NCBI RefSeq assembly: GCF_000829455.1
Contig: NZ_JXAK01000007.1
Location: forward strand, 82,533 to 146,532
Length of the DNA stretch: 64,000 nucleotides
From: Gordoniibacillus kamchatkensis
Lineage (GTDB): Bacteria > Bacillota > Bacilli > Paenibacillales > NBRC-103111
Reading direction: 5' to 3'
Positions within the stretch are counted from its first letter, which is position 1. Every line of letters starts with the position of its first letter. Under the pieces are notes generated by a model, which ran no database searches, was not told the DNA's origin, and saw only the letters and a list, made by a program, of their open reading frames with translations. The position numbers were made by a program, and so were the translations under genes. Of this stretch, positions 36,433 to 44,286 are shown piece by piece.

Positions 36433-37449
36433 ATGAACAAACGTTCCGCCGCATTCGTCAACAATTTGAAGTTTGTGCTCATCTCGCTGGTCGTTGCGGT
36501 CAACGCGATCGAACCGCTAATCGGCAGAAGCGCGGGGCTGCGCACTCTGTACCAGACGATTTACACGTTTCACATCCCGATGTTCGTGTTCGCAATGGGC
36601 CTCCTCGCCAAAAATTTCCGATTCGAGCATCAAGGCCAGCGCGCTATGGCGTTCATCGCCTGGCAATACGTCCTGTTTCAAACCGTTTATTCGCTCGCCG
36701 ACGCCGGGTTGTATCACGCTCCGGGCATCGTATATTCGTTCTTTGTCCCTTACTCGCTGCTCTGGTTTCTGTGCAGCCACTTTTGTTGGCGGGCCATGCT
36801 TCCGTTGTTTTTGCGCTTGAAACATCCTCTTCTGACGGCAGTTCTTTTCGGACTTGCCGCTGGCTACTGGCCCGGATCCGGAGCGCTGCTCAGCATATCG
36901 CGTACGTTCGTCTTTTTTCCGTTCTTTGTTGCCGGTTATTACTTCCGTATGGACCAAACGATGCAGGAGCGGCTGCGCAGATGGCGGCTGCCGGCAACCG
37001 CACTCGCCGCCATCTGGTGCACGGCTCTCGCTTTGTACGGAGACCGCTTGCCCGCCGCCTGGCTGTACGGCAACACCACTTATGCGCAAATGGGGATTGC
37101 CGACAGCTATGCCGGATTGACAAGGCTCGCTTTGTACGCCGTTCAGACCGTCCTCTCGGTCGCATTCCTTAGCTGGATTCCATGGACCGCCAAAAGTTGG
37201 ACCGGCCTGGGCGGGCGGACGCTCTACGTATTTCTGCTTCACGGCCTGCTGCTAAAGGCGGTTATCGCATCGGGCGTCTACGCCATTTTGACGGTGCCAC
37301 AAGCGACCGTGTTTGCCTTCGGTCTGGCCGCCGCCCTCGTTATCCTGCTATCGCAGCGAGGCGTCGAGCGCTTGATGCATCCGGTGATGGAGCCTTCCCC
37401 TCGGCAGCTGTCCGGGTTTCACTGGAGGCATAAACGCATTTACAAATAA
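36433..37449 (+). CDS. Acyltransferase-3-like integral membrane protein
   Basis: The 338-residue product has about ten hydrophobic segments, including FVLISLVVAVNAIEPLIG, TIYTFHIPMFVFAMGLLAK (HIPMFVF is the family's histidine-containing motif) and YFLLHGLLLK-like residues near 285. It resembles the B. subtilis YkrP-type membrane acyltransferases, which modify sugars or cell-envelope polymers; the acceptor here is unknown. It has its own Fnr-type promoter and no partner gene downstream in the same unit, because the next gene has another Fnr-type promoter. Envelope modification under anoxia would fit. Confidence 0.8.
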   Translation: MNKRSAAFVNNLKFVLISLVVAVNAIEPLIGRSAGLRTLYQTIYTFHIPMFVFAMGLLAKNFRFEHQGQRAMAFIAWQYVLFQTVYSLADAGLYHAPGIVYSFFVPYSLLWFLCSHFCWRAMLPLFLRLKHPLLTAVLFGLAAGYWPGSGALLSISRTFVFFPFFVAGYYFRMDQTMQERLRRWRLPATALAAIWCTALALYGDRLPAAWLYGNTTYAQMGIADSYAGLTRLALYAVQTVLSVAFLSWIPWTAKSWTGLGGRTLYVFLLHGLLLKAVIASGVYAILTVPQATVFAFGLAAALVILLSQRGVERLMHPVMEPSPRQLSGFHWRHKRIYK

Positions 37450-37469
37450 ACGGTTAAATTTTTGTTTAA

Positions 37470-37512
37470 CGTGATTTTTTTCACATTAAACCGTTCGAAT
37501 CGGTGCTAAGCT
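37470..37512 (+). promoter_or_regulatory. Fnr-type promoter of the DoxX-like gene
   Basis: CGTGA-TTTTTT-TCACA at 37470-37485 with TAAGCT at 37507-37512, 32 bp centre to centre. The left half-site deviates at its first base. Confidence 0.7.
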
Positions 37513-37542
37513 TAAGCCATCAAGAACAAGGAGATGGTCAAT

Positions 37543-38076
37543 ATGATGAACTGGCTCAGAACGAACAAGTACGCTGCCATGCTGCTCGCTCTCGTCAGAC
37601 TTTACGTCGGATACGAATGGTTTACCGCTGGCTGGCACAAAATTACCGGCGCCAAACCGTTCGACGCCACCGGGTACCTGACCAATGCCATCGCCAAGCC
37701 GGTGCTCGAGACAGGGACGACAGATCTGGTGTATCCGAACTACGTGGCGTTCCTGAAACATTTCGCCTTGCCGAACGTCAAGCTGTTTAACCTCATCGTT
37801 CCTTGGGGCGAACTGCTCGTAGGTCTCGGTCTTATCCTTGGCTGCCTGACGACGGCCGCGATCTTTTTCGGGCTCCTGATGAACCTGATGTATATGCTGG
37901 CCGGCACCGTAAGCACGAACCCGTGGCTGTTTTTCCTCGGCGCCTTCATCGTTGCCGCCGGCGCTAACGCAGGCAAATTCGGCGTCGACTACGCGGTTCT
38001 GCCGTTCCTTCACAAATGGTTTGACAAGGTTTGGGAGCGCATGTTCCACAAGCCGCGGGGACGATTGACCCATTGA
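37543..38076 (+). CDS. DoxX-family membrane protein
   Basis: The 177-residue product starts MMNWLRTNKYAAMLLALVRL and has four membrane helices with YVGYEWFTAGWHKITG, NLIVPWGELLVGLGLILGC and LLMNLMYMLAGT, as in DoxX/YfiD-like proteins. Relatives act with quinone or thiosulfate metabolism or redox balance, but none of these roles can be assigned here. AGGAGA lies eight bases before the ATG at 37543. A strong terminator follows at 38089, so it is probably transcribed alone from its Fnr-type promoter. Confidence 0.85.
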   Translation: MMNWLRTNKYAAMLLALVRLYVGYEWFTAGWHKITGAKPFDATGYLTNAIAKPVLETGTTDLVYPNYVAFLKHFALPNVKLFNLIVPWGELLVGLGLILGCLTTAAIFFGLLMNLMYMLAGTVSTNPWLFFLGAFIVAAGANAGKFGVDYAVLPFLHKWFDKVWERMFHKPRGRLTH

Positions 38077-38088
38077 ATCTCGTTATAA

Positions 38089-38117
38089 AAGACCGAGGGC
38101 AGCCCGCCCTCGGTCTT
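38089..38117 (+). terminator. Terminator after the DoxX-like gene
   Basis: AAGACCGAGGGC (38089-38100) pairs perfectly with GCCCTCGGTCTT (38106-38117), loop five bases. The T-run behind it is short. Confidence 0.75.
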
Positions 38118-38141
38118 CATGTTTGCAACATAAAATAACGC

Positions 38142-38172
38142 TTGCAGGTGACGTTGCGTCACCGGATATAAT
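38142..38172 (+). promoter_or_regulatory. MerR-type promoter with a 19-bp spacer and dyad operator
   Basis: TTGCAG (38142-38147) and TATAAT (38167-38172) are separated by 19 bases. The spacer is filled by the dyad GGTGACG-TTG-CGTCACC (38147-38163). An overlong spacer holding the palindrome is the hallmark of promoters that MerR proteins untwist, so the MerR gene is probably self-regulated. Confidence 0.85.
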
Positions 38173-38198
38173 GAAAATTGCGTAAGGAGGCGGAATGC

Positions 38199-38762
38199 TT
38201 GAAACCGGAGGAACGCCAATACTTGACAACGGGTCAGCTTGCGAAGCGGACAGGACTGACAATGAGAACGCTTCGCTACTACGACAAAATCGGCTTGCTA
38301 AAGCCGGCGCAATACAACCAATCTTCCGTCCGCCTCTACGGCAAAGAAGATGTGGCGCGACTGCAAAAGATCCAGATGCTAAAGTATGTCGGTTTGTCCC
38401 TCTCCGAGATCAGGCAATTTCTCCTAAGCGATAATGCCCCTGAACAAGACCTGAGAAGCTCATTGAAGATGCAAAAAGAGATCATCCAACATAAGATCGC
38501 CCATATGCAGTTCGTGTCCAGAGCCATCGAGGAAACTCTAGGTATGGTGGATGAGCAGGGACAGGGAGTAAACTGGAAAGATTTGGCGGACATCATCCAA
38601 ACGATTCATCAGGAAAATGACTGGAGCGAGCAGTGGCGTCACATGACGGTGGTCAACCACATCCAGTACGGTGTGCCGCTGAAACCGATCTTGGTTCACT
38701 TTATCCTACGTTATATCCATATGACCCTCCGAATTATCCTCCGATTTGCGACATCCTTCTGA
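38199..38762 (+). CDS. MerR family transcriptional regulator with altered C-terminus
   Basis: A MerR helix-turn-helix occupies residues 8-75 (LTTGQLAKRTGLTMRTLRYY, DKIGLL, VRLYGKEDVARLQKIQML), followed by a coiled coil (KEIIQHKIAHMQFVSRAIEE). The start is a TTG with GGAGG eight bases upstream; the 38178 TTG further up is unlikely. After about residue 145 (QENDWSEQW) the sequence loses any family resemblance; related proteins continue into an effector or methyltransferase-like domain. The tail seems to be read-through into the region convergent with moaA, whose 3' end it overlaps by 29 bp. The inducer is unknown. Confidence 0.82.
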   Translation: MKPEERQYLTTGQLAKRTGLTMRTLRYYDKIGLLKPAQYNQSSVRLYGKEDVARLQKIQMLKYVGLSLSEIRQFLLSDNAPEQDLRSSLKMQKEIIQHKIAHMQFVSRAIEETLGMVDEQGQGVNWKDLADIIQTIHQENDWSEQWRHMTVVNHIQYGVPLKPILVHFILRYIHMTLRIILRFATSF

Positions 38763-39738
38763 TCGTCGGGGCATGCTGCGGTTCATGCTTGGCAAGCACT
38801 TTGGCCATCTCGTGATTTTCCGGCTTGATGTCCAACGCCTGCAGAAACAATTCCTTTATTTTTTCGTCGTCGCCGATCCATTTCCTCACGTTAAATTCGT
38901 CGCTCCAGAACAGACACGGTTTTATATTTCCATCGGCGGTCAACCGAAGTCGATTGCACGTTTCGCAAAAATGATCGCTGACCGGATGGATAAGCCCGAA
39001 TGTGCCTTGGTGGCCCTCCACTCGATAATACCGGGCCGGGCCGTTCCCGGCGGCGGGCGTCTCCTCGCGAAAGCGCCAGCCTTTTTCTTCACACTGCGAC
39101 AAAATATTGTTTAACGGATAATACTTGTTCCTCCATGAATCGCCCTCATGTCCGATCGGCATGTACTCAATAAACCGCACATGGAGCGGATTTCGTTCGG
39201 TCAACTCGATAAATTGCCAGATCTCATCGTCATTGACGCCCTTCATGAGCACCACATTCAGCTTGATCGGCTCAAACCCGAGGCGCAGACAAGCCTCCAC
39301 GCTTTCCAACACTTTGGCCACATCGCCGCCTCTAGTGATGAGCCCAAACCTTTCGGGTCTTAGCGTATCCAGACTGATGTTCAATCGGTACAAGCCTGCC
39401 GCTTTCAGTTTCTCGGCCTTTTTGGCGAGAAAAATACCGTTGGTCGTGAGTGAGATATCTTGAATGCCGGGTATGTCGGCAATTTGGCCGATCAACTGAT
39501 CGAGATCTTTCCGGACAAGCGGTTCTCCTCCGGTAAGCCGCACCTTGGTTACGCCCATGCCCGCCAGCACTCTGACCACTTTGGCAATCTCTTCGTAGGA
39601 CAGAATATGTTCTTCCCGTTCGAATTCCATCCCGTCTTCCGGCATGCAGTACACGCATCGCAAATTACAGCGATCGGTTACGGAAATCCGCAAATAATCG
39701 TGGACTCTGCCGAATTTGTCAATCAGCTTATCCGGCAT
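38734..39738 (-). CDS. moaA: GTP 3',8-cyclase MoaA (molybdenum cofactor biosynthesis)
   Basis: The roughly 334-residue radical SAM enzyme has the N-terminal cluster motif CNLRCVYC, GGEPLVRKD as the SAM-binding stretch and the C-terminal cluster CETCNRLRLTADGNIKPC (C-x2-C-x13-C). The protein ends in QIGG, the double glycine needed for activity. It makes the cyclic pterin precursor of Moco, which nitrate reductase needs. GGGAGGTG lies six bases before the ATG at 39738. It has its own Fnr-type promoter and lies just downstream of the nar operon. Confidence 0.97.
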   Translation of the reverse strand: MPDKLIDKFGRVHDYLRISVTDRCNLRCVYCMPEDGMEFEREEHILSYEEIAKVVRVLAGMGVTKVRLTGGEPLVRKDLDQLIGQIADIPGIQDISLTTNGIFLAKKAEKLKAAGLYRLNISLDTLRPERFGLITRGGDVAKVLESVEACLRLGFEPIKLNVVLMKGVNDDEIWQFIELTERNPLHVRFIEYMPIGHEGDSWRNKYYPLNNILSQCEEKGWRFREETPAAGNGPARYYRVEGHQGTFGLIHPVSDHFCETCNRLRLTADGNIKPCLFWSDEFNVRKWIGDDEKIKELFLQALDIKPENHEMAKVLAKHEPQHAPTIRRMSQIGG

Positions 39739-39792
39739 GTCGGCACCTCCCATACAATACGCCATAATGTGCGTTGCATCGTTTCGTAATCC

Positions 39793-39835
39793 ATGCTACT
39801 CTGACCGGTACATTCGAACTGTGACATAAGTCACT
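39793..39835 (-). promoter_or_regulatory. Fnr-type promoter of moaA
   Basis: TGTGA-CATAAG-TCACT at 39820-39835; on the minus strand TAGCAT lies at 39793-39798, 32 bp centre to centre. Confidence 0.8.
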
Positions 39836-39871
39836 TTCGGACAATTGGCAAAGCAAGGATACGCTCCGGCC

Positions 39872-39911
39872 AAAAACGAAAAGTCTGGCGCAGCCTCGGC
39901 CGGACTTTCGT
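39872..39911 (-). terminator. Terminator of the narGHJIK operon
   Basis: On the minus strand ACGAAAGTCCGG (39900-39911) pairs with CCAGACTTTTCGT (39876-39888), followed by TTTTTGG. It lies directly after the narK stop codon. Confidence 0.75.
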
Positions 39912-39918
39912 GCATCGC

Positions 39919-41445
39919 TTATTTGCTTTGTAAAGCTCTCAAGTCGGTTTGGCCGGGCCGGCTGTTCGTCATATCGCTGAACATGCCGGCGTAATATTTT
40001 ACTTCTCCCGCATCGTTTTTGATCGAACTGATCGTCAGCCATTCCAAATAAACTTCGCCGCTTTTCCGTTTGTTCCAAATCTCGCCTTGCCAGCTTCCCG
40101 TCTCCCGGATCGAACGCCACATATTGTCGTAAAAGGCTTTGTTTTGCACGCCGGATTTCAAGATGCCCGGCGTTTTCCCGACCGCTTCTTCCTCGCTGAA
40201 CCCGGTCAGAGCGGAAAACGCCGGATTGATTTGGCGAATGACGCCGCTTGGATCGGTCAGCAAAACGCCCTGCGTCGTACTGTCCAAAATCTGTTTGGAA
40301 ACTTGCAGGCGTTCCTGATAGTACAGCCATGTCGTGAGAATAAGGCTGGCTAATGCGAATTCGGACAATGCCATAAATCCGATGGCGACGTGCCCGGTCA
40401 TTTGCTGCACGAAGCTCAGCACAAGCGGCGGGAAAAATCCGCCCAAGCCGCCGAACATGGCGACGACCCCGTTGGCAATCCCGCTCTGCTTCGCGAAGTA
40501 AAGCGGAACAAGCTTGAAGATGGCGCCGTTGCCTATGCCCGCGCAAAACGCCACCAGAAGGCAGCCGATCGTGTACATGACGAGGGAAGGCGAGAACGAG
40601 AGGATCACACCGGAAACCGTCAGTCCGGCGAATACGAGCATAAGCACGACAAAAGCGTTGAGCCGGTCCGCAAGCCAGCCGCCTATCGGACGAACAAGCG
40701 TACACAGGGCAATAAATCCGGCTGTGCGGAAACCGGCGTCCGCTTTGTCCAGATGAAAGCTGCCTACGAGAAAGTTGGGCAAATAGACCGTAAATGCGAC
40801 GAACGACCCGAAAGTAATAAAATAAAACAGGCTAAGCAGCCATAGCTTCGAATTGCGGGATACGCTCCGAATTTGGGGCCGCAGCGGAGCAGCCGCTTTC
40901 GGTTCGCGGCGGTCGCCCAACACAAAATTAAGCAGAGCAAATACCGCCATGACCCCGATCGTCAGCTGCACCGTCGTCGTCCAGCCTATCGCCTTGGCCA
41001 ATACCGGGGCGGAGAACGACGTGACCGCCGTACCGATATTGCCTATGCCGTAAATGCCGTTGACGAGTCCGTGCTTCTCCTTGCTGTAATATTTGGGCAG
41101 CGCCGTAACGCCGACGGAGAAAACGGCGCCGCCGATTCCGAGAAACAATCCGCTCACGATCAGATCGAAGAACGAGTGCGCCCGGCTCAAATAATATACA
41201 GGTGCAATTAAGAACAGAAACGATACGGCGAACAGAATGCGAGCGCCAAAACGGTTCGTGTAATAGCCCATCGGCACGCGCAATATGGAGCCGAGTATGA
41301 CCGGTGTAGCCGTTACCCATGCAAGCTGCCCGGACGTCAAGTGAATATCCTCTTTAATAAAAGGCAGCAGCGGCGACAGCAGCACCCAAACCATAAAGCC
41401 TGCGACCAGGCTGAGCGTTTGCAGGGGAAGTTGGATACGTTTCAT
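39919..41445 (-). CDS. narK: NarK-type nitrate/nitrite MFS transporter fused to a C-terminal PAS domain
   Basis: Residues 1-385 form a twelve-helix MFS protein of the nitrate/nitrite porter group (FMVWVLLSPLLPFIKEDI, PVILGSILRVPMGYYTNRFG, and the glycine-rich signature GIGNGAIFKLVPLYF and NGVVAMFGGLGGFFPPL). Residues from about 385 to 508 form a PAS/PAC module: QILDSTTQGVLLTDPSG, INPAFSALTGFSEEEAVGK, WQGEIWNKRKSGEVYLEWL and YAGMFSDMT. The common NarK of Bacillus ends near 395 residues. No kinase, cyclase or other output domain follows the PAS module. It is the last gene of the nar operon, 33 bp after narI, and GGGAGG precedes the ATG at 41445. Confidence 0.93.
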   Translation of the reverse strand: MKRIQLPLQTLSLVAGFMVWVLLSPLLPFIKEDIHLTSGQLAWVTATPVILGSILRVPMGYYTNRFGARILFAVSFLFLIAPVYYLSRAHSFFDLIVSGLFLGIGGAVFSVGVTALPKYYSKEKHGLVNGIYGIGNIGTAVTSFSAPVLAKAIGWTTTVQLTIGVMAVFALLNFVLGDRREPKAAAPLRPQIRSVSRNSKLWLLSLFYFITFGSFVAFTVYLPNFLVGSFHLDKADAGFRTAGFIALCTLVRPIGGWLADRLNAFVVLMLVFAGLTVSGVILSFSPSLVMYTIGCLLVAFCAGIGNGAIFKLVPLYFAKQSGIANGVVAMFGGLGGFFPPLVLSFVQQMTGHVAIGFMALSEFALASLILTTWLYYQERLQVSKQILDSTTQGVLLTDPSGVIRQINPAFSALTGFSEEEAVGKTPGILKSGVQNKAFYDNMWRSIRETGSWQGEIWNKRKSGEVYLEWLTISSIKNDAGEVKYYAGMFSDMTNSRPGQTDLRALQSK

Positions 41446-41478
41446 AGACATCCTCCCGAAGTCGAGTAATGAACGCCG

Positions 41479-42174
41479 TCAAGCGCTTTTTCCGGAGCCG
41501 CGCCTGCGGTAGAGCACATAGCTGCGCCATAAATACGTAACCGGCAAGCTGAACACGTGCACAAGCCGGGTAAACGGAAAGACGGCGAATAACCCGAATG
41601 CAGCCGCGACATGCACTTTGAAATAAGCCGGCACGTCTGCCATGAGCGACGGATCCGGACGGAAGATCAATACGCCGCGAATCCACGGGTTGATCGTCGT
41701 ACGGTAGTCGAAGGCCGATTCCGCCAAAGCGTTGCGTCCGGTCGCCATCATGCCGGTTGCGATGACAACGAGCAAAAACAGCAAGGCAATCCAATCGCCC
41801 GCGCTGCTCGTCATGCGGACGCGCTTCACTGTCCATCGCCGATAAATCAGCATAACGACGCCGAACAATGCCGCGATGCCGGCAATCGTGCCCGCGCCGA
41901 GGGCAACGACATGGTACGCTTCATCAGGAACGCCAAGCGCGTGATATACCTCGATCGGCACGAGCAGCCCGCCGACATGGCCGAAAAATACGAAGATGAT
42001 CCCCCAGTGAAACGATGTGCTGCCCGCCCGGAGCAACCGCTTTTCAAGCAGCTCGCTCGATTTGGACGTCCAGCCGTACGGATTGCCGTTAAACCTTGCC
42101 ACTACGCCGAACAGGAAGACGGCCAAAACAAGGTAAGGATAGATTATCCACAGAAACAAGCTTGTTCCTCCCAT
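41479..42174 (-). CDS. narI: Respiratory nitrate reductase gamma subunit (cytochrome b)
   Basis: The 231-residue membrane subunit has five hydrophobic helices and histidines suitable for two b-type haems (FHWGIIFVFFGHVGGLLVP, AAFGLFAVFPFTRLVHVFS). It takes electrons from menaquinol and passes them to NarH, while anchoring NarGH at the inner face of the membrane. It is 7 bp after narJ in the operon narG-narH-narJ-narI-narK. Length and motifs match Bacillus and Paenibacillus NarI. Confidence 0.95.
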   Translation of the reverse strand: MGGTSLFLWIIYPYLVLAVFLFGVVARFNGNPYGWTSKSSELLEKRLLRAGSTSFHWGIIFVFFGHVGGLLVPIEVYHALGVPDEAYHVVALGAGTIAGIAALFGVVMLIYRRWTVKRVRMTSSAGDWIALLFLLVVIATGMMATGRNALAESAFDYRTTINPWIRGVLIFRPDPSLMADVPAYFKVHVAAAFGLFAVFPFTRLVHVFSLPVTYLWRSYVLYRRRGSGKSA

Positions 42175-42181
42175 TCCGCAT

Positions 42182-42790
42182 CTACCTTTCCGACGGCACG
42201 GCGGCCGGTTCCGCTAGCAGGGCCGTCCGTTCAAAGATTTTGACTAGCGAGCTGCTGTCCGCGACCGACTGGCAAATACGGCCCGCAGCGGCAATAGCGG
42301 CTCCCGCCAAATCGGCATAAGGGGTATCCGCTTTCCGCAGCTGTTCATGCAGCGTCTCCATTCCCGGCAAAAGGATTTCGAGCGCCTGCGCGGCATAGAC
42401 GGGATCGGCCGCCGCAGCGAATTCCATGGCAAGCGGCAAGTAGTCGGAAAGCTCCATTTCCGTCATGACGAAGCCTGCCTCTTCATAAATTTGTTTTAGC
42501 GAGAGCAGCGCCGGTCCACGTTCCCGTTCTTCCCCGTACGAACCGTAAGTCAAGTACAAGGTCGTTGTTTTGCCGAAATCAAACAGGCGGATGTAATGCT
42601 GAAGTCTCTCCTCTTCCGCCAGGGAATCGGCCCAGTGCAGAAAAGAGCGGAGCTGCTGAAGCTCGTCTTGCGCCGCCGGGTCCGATTGTACCAACCCTTC
42701 TGTCAACTCGGCAGCTTCTTCCATCCACCCGTTGTCGGGATATTGAAACAACCGCGAAAGTACGTACAGGTTCGCTTGATCGCTACCCAT
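42182..42790 (-). CDS. narJ: Nitrate reductase molybdenum cofactor assembly chaperone
   Basis: The 202-residue protein MGSDQANLYVLSRLFQYPDN is a TorD/DmsD/NarJ-type helical chaperone. RLFDFGKTTTLYLTYGSYGE is the conserved segment. It binds apo-NarG to allow Moco insertion before membrane attachment. GGAGGAG precedes the ATG at 42790. It lies between narH and narI as usual. Confidence 0.94.
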   Translation of the reverse strand: MGSDQANLYVLSRLFQYPDNGWMEEAAELTEGLVQSDPAAQDELQQLRSFLHWADSLAEEERLQHYIRLFDFGKTTTLYLTYGSYGEERERGPALLSLKQIYEEAGFVMTEMELSDYLPLAMEFAAAADPVYAAQALEILLPGMETLHEQLRKADTPYADLAGAAIAAAGRICQSVADSSSLVKIFERTALLAEPAAVPSER

Positions 42791-42816
42791 GAGCATCTCC
42801 TCCTATTCCTTCTCGT

Positions 42817-44286
42817 CTAGAACACACCGCAGGAGCCCGGCCCCCCGGCAAAATTCAAGCCGCAGCTTCCCTGCTCCTTCATGAGCTCTTCCGCCACTTC
42901 CTTATGCGCGGGCGGAATGACGAAACGATCGTTGTATTTGGCGATAGCCAGCAACCGGTACATATCCTCGATATCTTGCGCGCTCAGTCCGGTCTCGGCC
43001 AGCTTCGCCTCATCGTGCAGTTTGCCGAGGTTGACCGCGCGCATATGGCTGCGCATGACGGCCATCTTCTTAAGAGCGCTGCGGATCACCTGCGTATCCC
43101 CTGCCGATAGCAGATTAGCCAAGTATTCGATCGGTATCCGCATGTCGTCTATCGCATCGAATACGTCTTCCGGCTGAGCGGCGCTCCCTTGGCCCTCAAC
43201 CAGATTCATGATCGGGCTGAGCGGCGGGATATACCAGACCATCGGCATCGTCCGGTATTCCGGGTGAAGCGGAAGGGCGATTTTCCATTCGACGGCGGTC
43301 TTGTAAATCGGGGAACGGCGCGCCGCTTCGAGCCAGTCCTCGGGTATGCCTTCCTGGCGCGCCTCACGGTTCACCTCGGGATCGTTCGGATCGAGAAATA
43401 TGCTAAGCTGAGACTCGTATAAAGCTTTCTCGTCCTGAACGGATGCCGCCTCCTGCACACGTTCCGCATCGTACAGCATGAGGCCGAGGTAGCGAATCCT
43501 GCCTACGCACGTTTCCGAGCAGATAGTAGGCAATCCCGCTTCGATGCGGGGGAAGCAGAGCGTGCATTTTTCCGCTTTATGCGTCTGCCAGTTGAAATAC
43601 ACCTTCTTATAGGGGCAGCTCGTGACGCAAAACCGCCAGGCGCGGCACGCGTTCTGATCGACGAGCACGATGCCGTCCTCGTCGCGCTTATACATGGCGC
43701 CGGAAGGACAGGCGGAGACGCAGGGTGCATTGATGCAGTGCTCGCAAATGCGCGGCAAGTACATCATGAACACTTGCTCGAACTCCATCCGAACCGCTTC
43801 TTGCATGCTTTTCATGTTCGGGTCCATCGGACCGGTCATATGGCCGCCCGCCAAGTCGTCCTCCCAGTTCGGCCCCCATTCGAGGTTCATGCGCTCTCCC
43901 GTAATGGCCGATTTCGGCCTCGCCACCGGCTGGTGCTTTCCTTCCGGGCTGTTCGTGAGCGTCTCGTAATCGTAATCCCACGGCTCGAAATAGTCGTCGA
44001 GCTCGGGCTGGTCCGGGTTGTGGAAGATGCCCAGCAGCTTCTGCATTTTGTCGCCGTTCCGAAGCTGCAGCTTCCCGTTTTTGAGCACCCAGCCGCCCTT
44101 GTAGTTGTCCTGGTCTTCCCAACGCTTCGGATACCCGACGCCCGGCTTCGTCTCCACGTTGTTCCAGTACATGTATTCCGTTCCTTTGCGGCTGGTCCAC
44201 GTGTTTTTGCAGGTGACGCTGCACGTATGGCAGCCGATGCATTTGTCCAGGTTCATCACCATGCCGACTTGCGCTTTAATCTTCAA
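42817..44286 (-). CDS. narH: Respiratory nitrate reductase beta subunit (iron-sulfur)
   Basis: The 489-residue subunit carries four cysteine groups for one [3Fe-4S] and three [4Fe-4S] clusters: CIGCHTCSVTCKNTW, CEHCINAPCVSACPSG, CRAWRFCVTSCPYKK and CTLCFPRIEAG...CSETC. In the third group a Trp replaces the first-position Cys neighbour, as in known [3Fe-4S] sites. Electrons flow from NarI through it to the Mo centre in NarG. The start is a TTG that overlaps the narG end by 11 bp, with AGAGGTGA upstream inside narG. Confidence 0.96.
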   Translation of the reverse strand: MKIKAQVGMVMNLDKCIGCHTCSVTCKNTWTSRKGTEYMYWNNVETKPGVGYPKRWEDQDNYKGGWVLKNGKLQLRNGDKMQKLLGIFHNPDQPELDDYFEPWDYDYETLTNSPEGKHQPVARPKSAITGERMNLEWGPNWEDDLAGGHMTGPMDPNMKSMQEAVRMEFEQVFMMYLPRICEHCINAPCVSACPSGAMYKRDEDGIVLVDQNACRAWRFCVTSCPYKKVYFNWQTHKAEKCTLCFPRIEAGLPTICSETCVGRIRYLGLMLYDAERVQEAASVQDEKALYESQLSIFLDPNDPEVNREARQEGIPEDWLEAARRSPIYKTAVEWKIALPLHPEYRTMPMVWYIPPLSPIMNLVEGQGSAAQPEDVFDAIDDMRIPIEYLANLLSAGDTQVIRSALKKMAVMRSHMRAVNLGKLHDEAKLAETGLSAQDIEDMYRLLAIAKYNDRFVIPPAHKEVAEELMKEQGSCGLNFAGGPGSCGVF

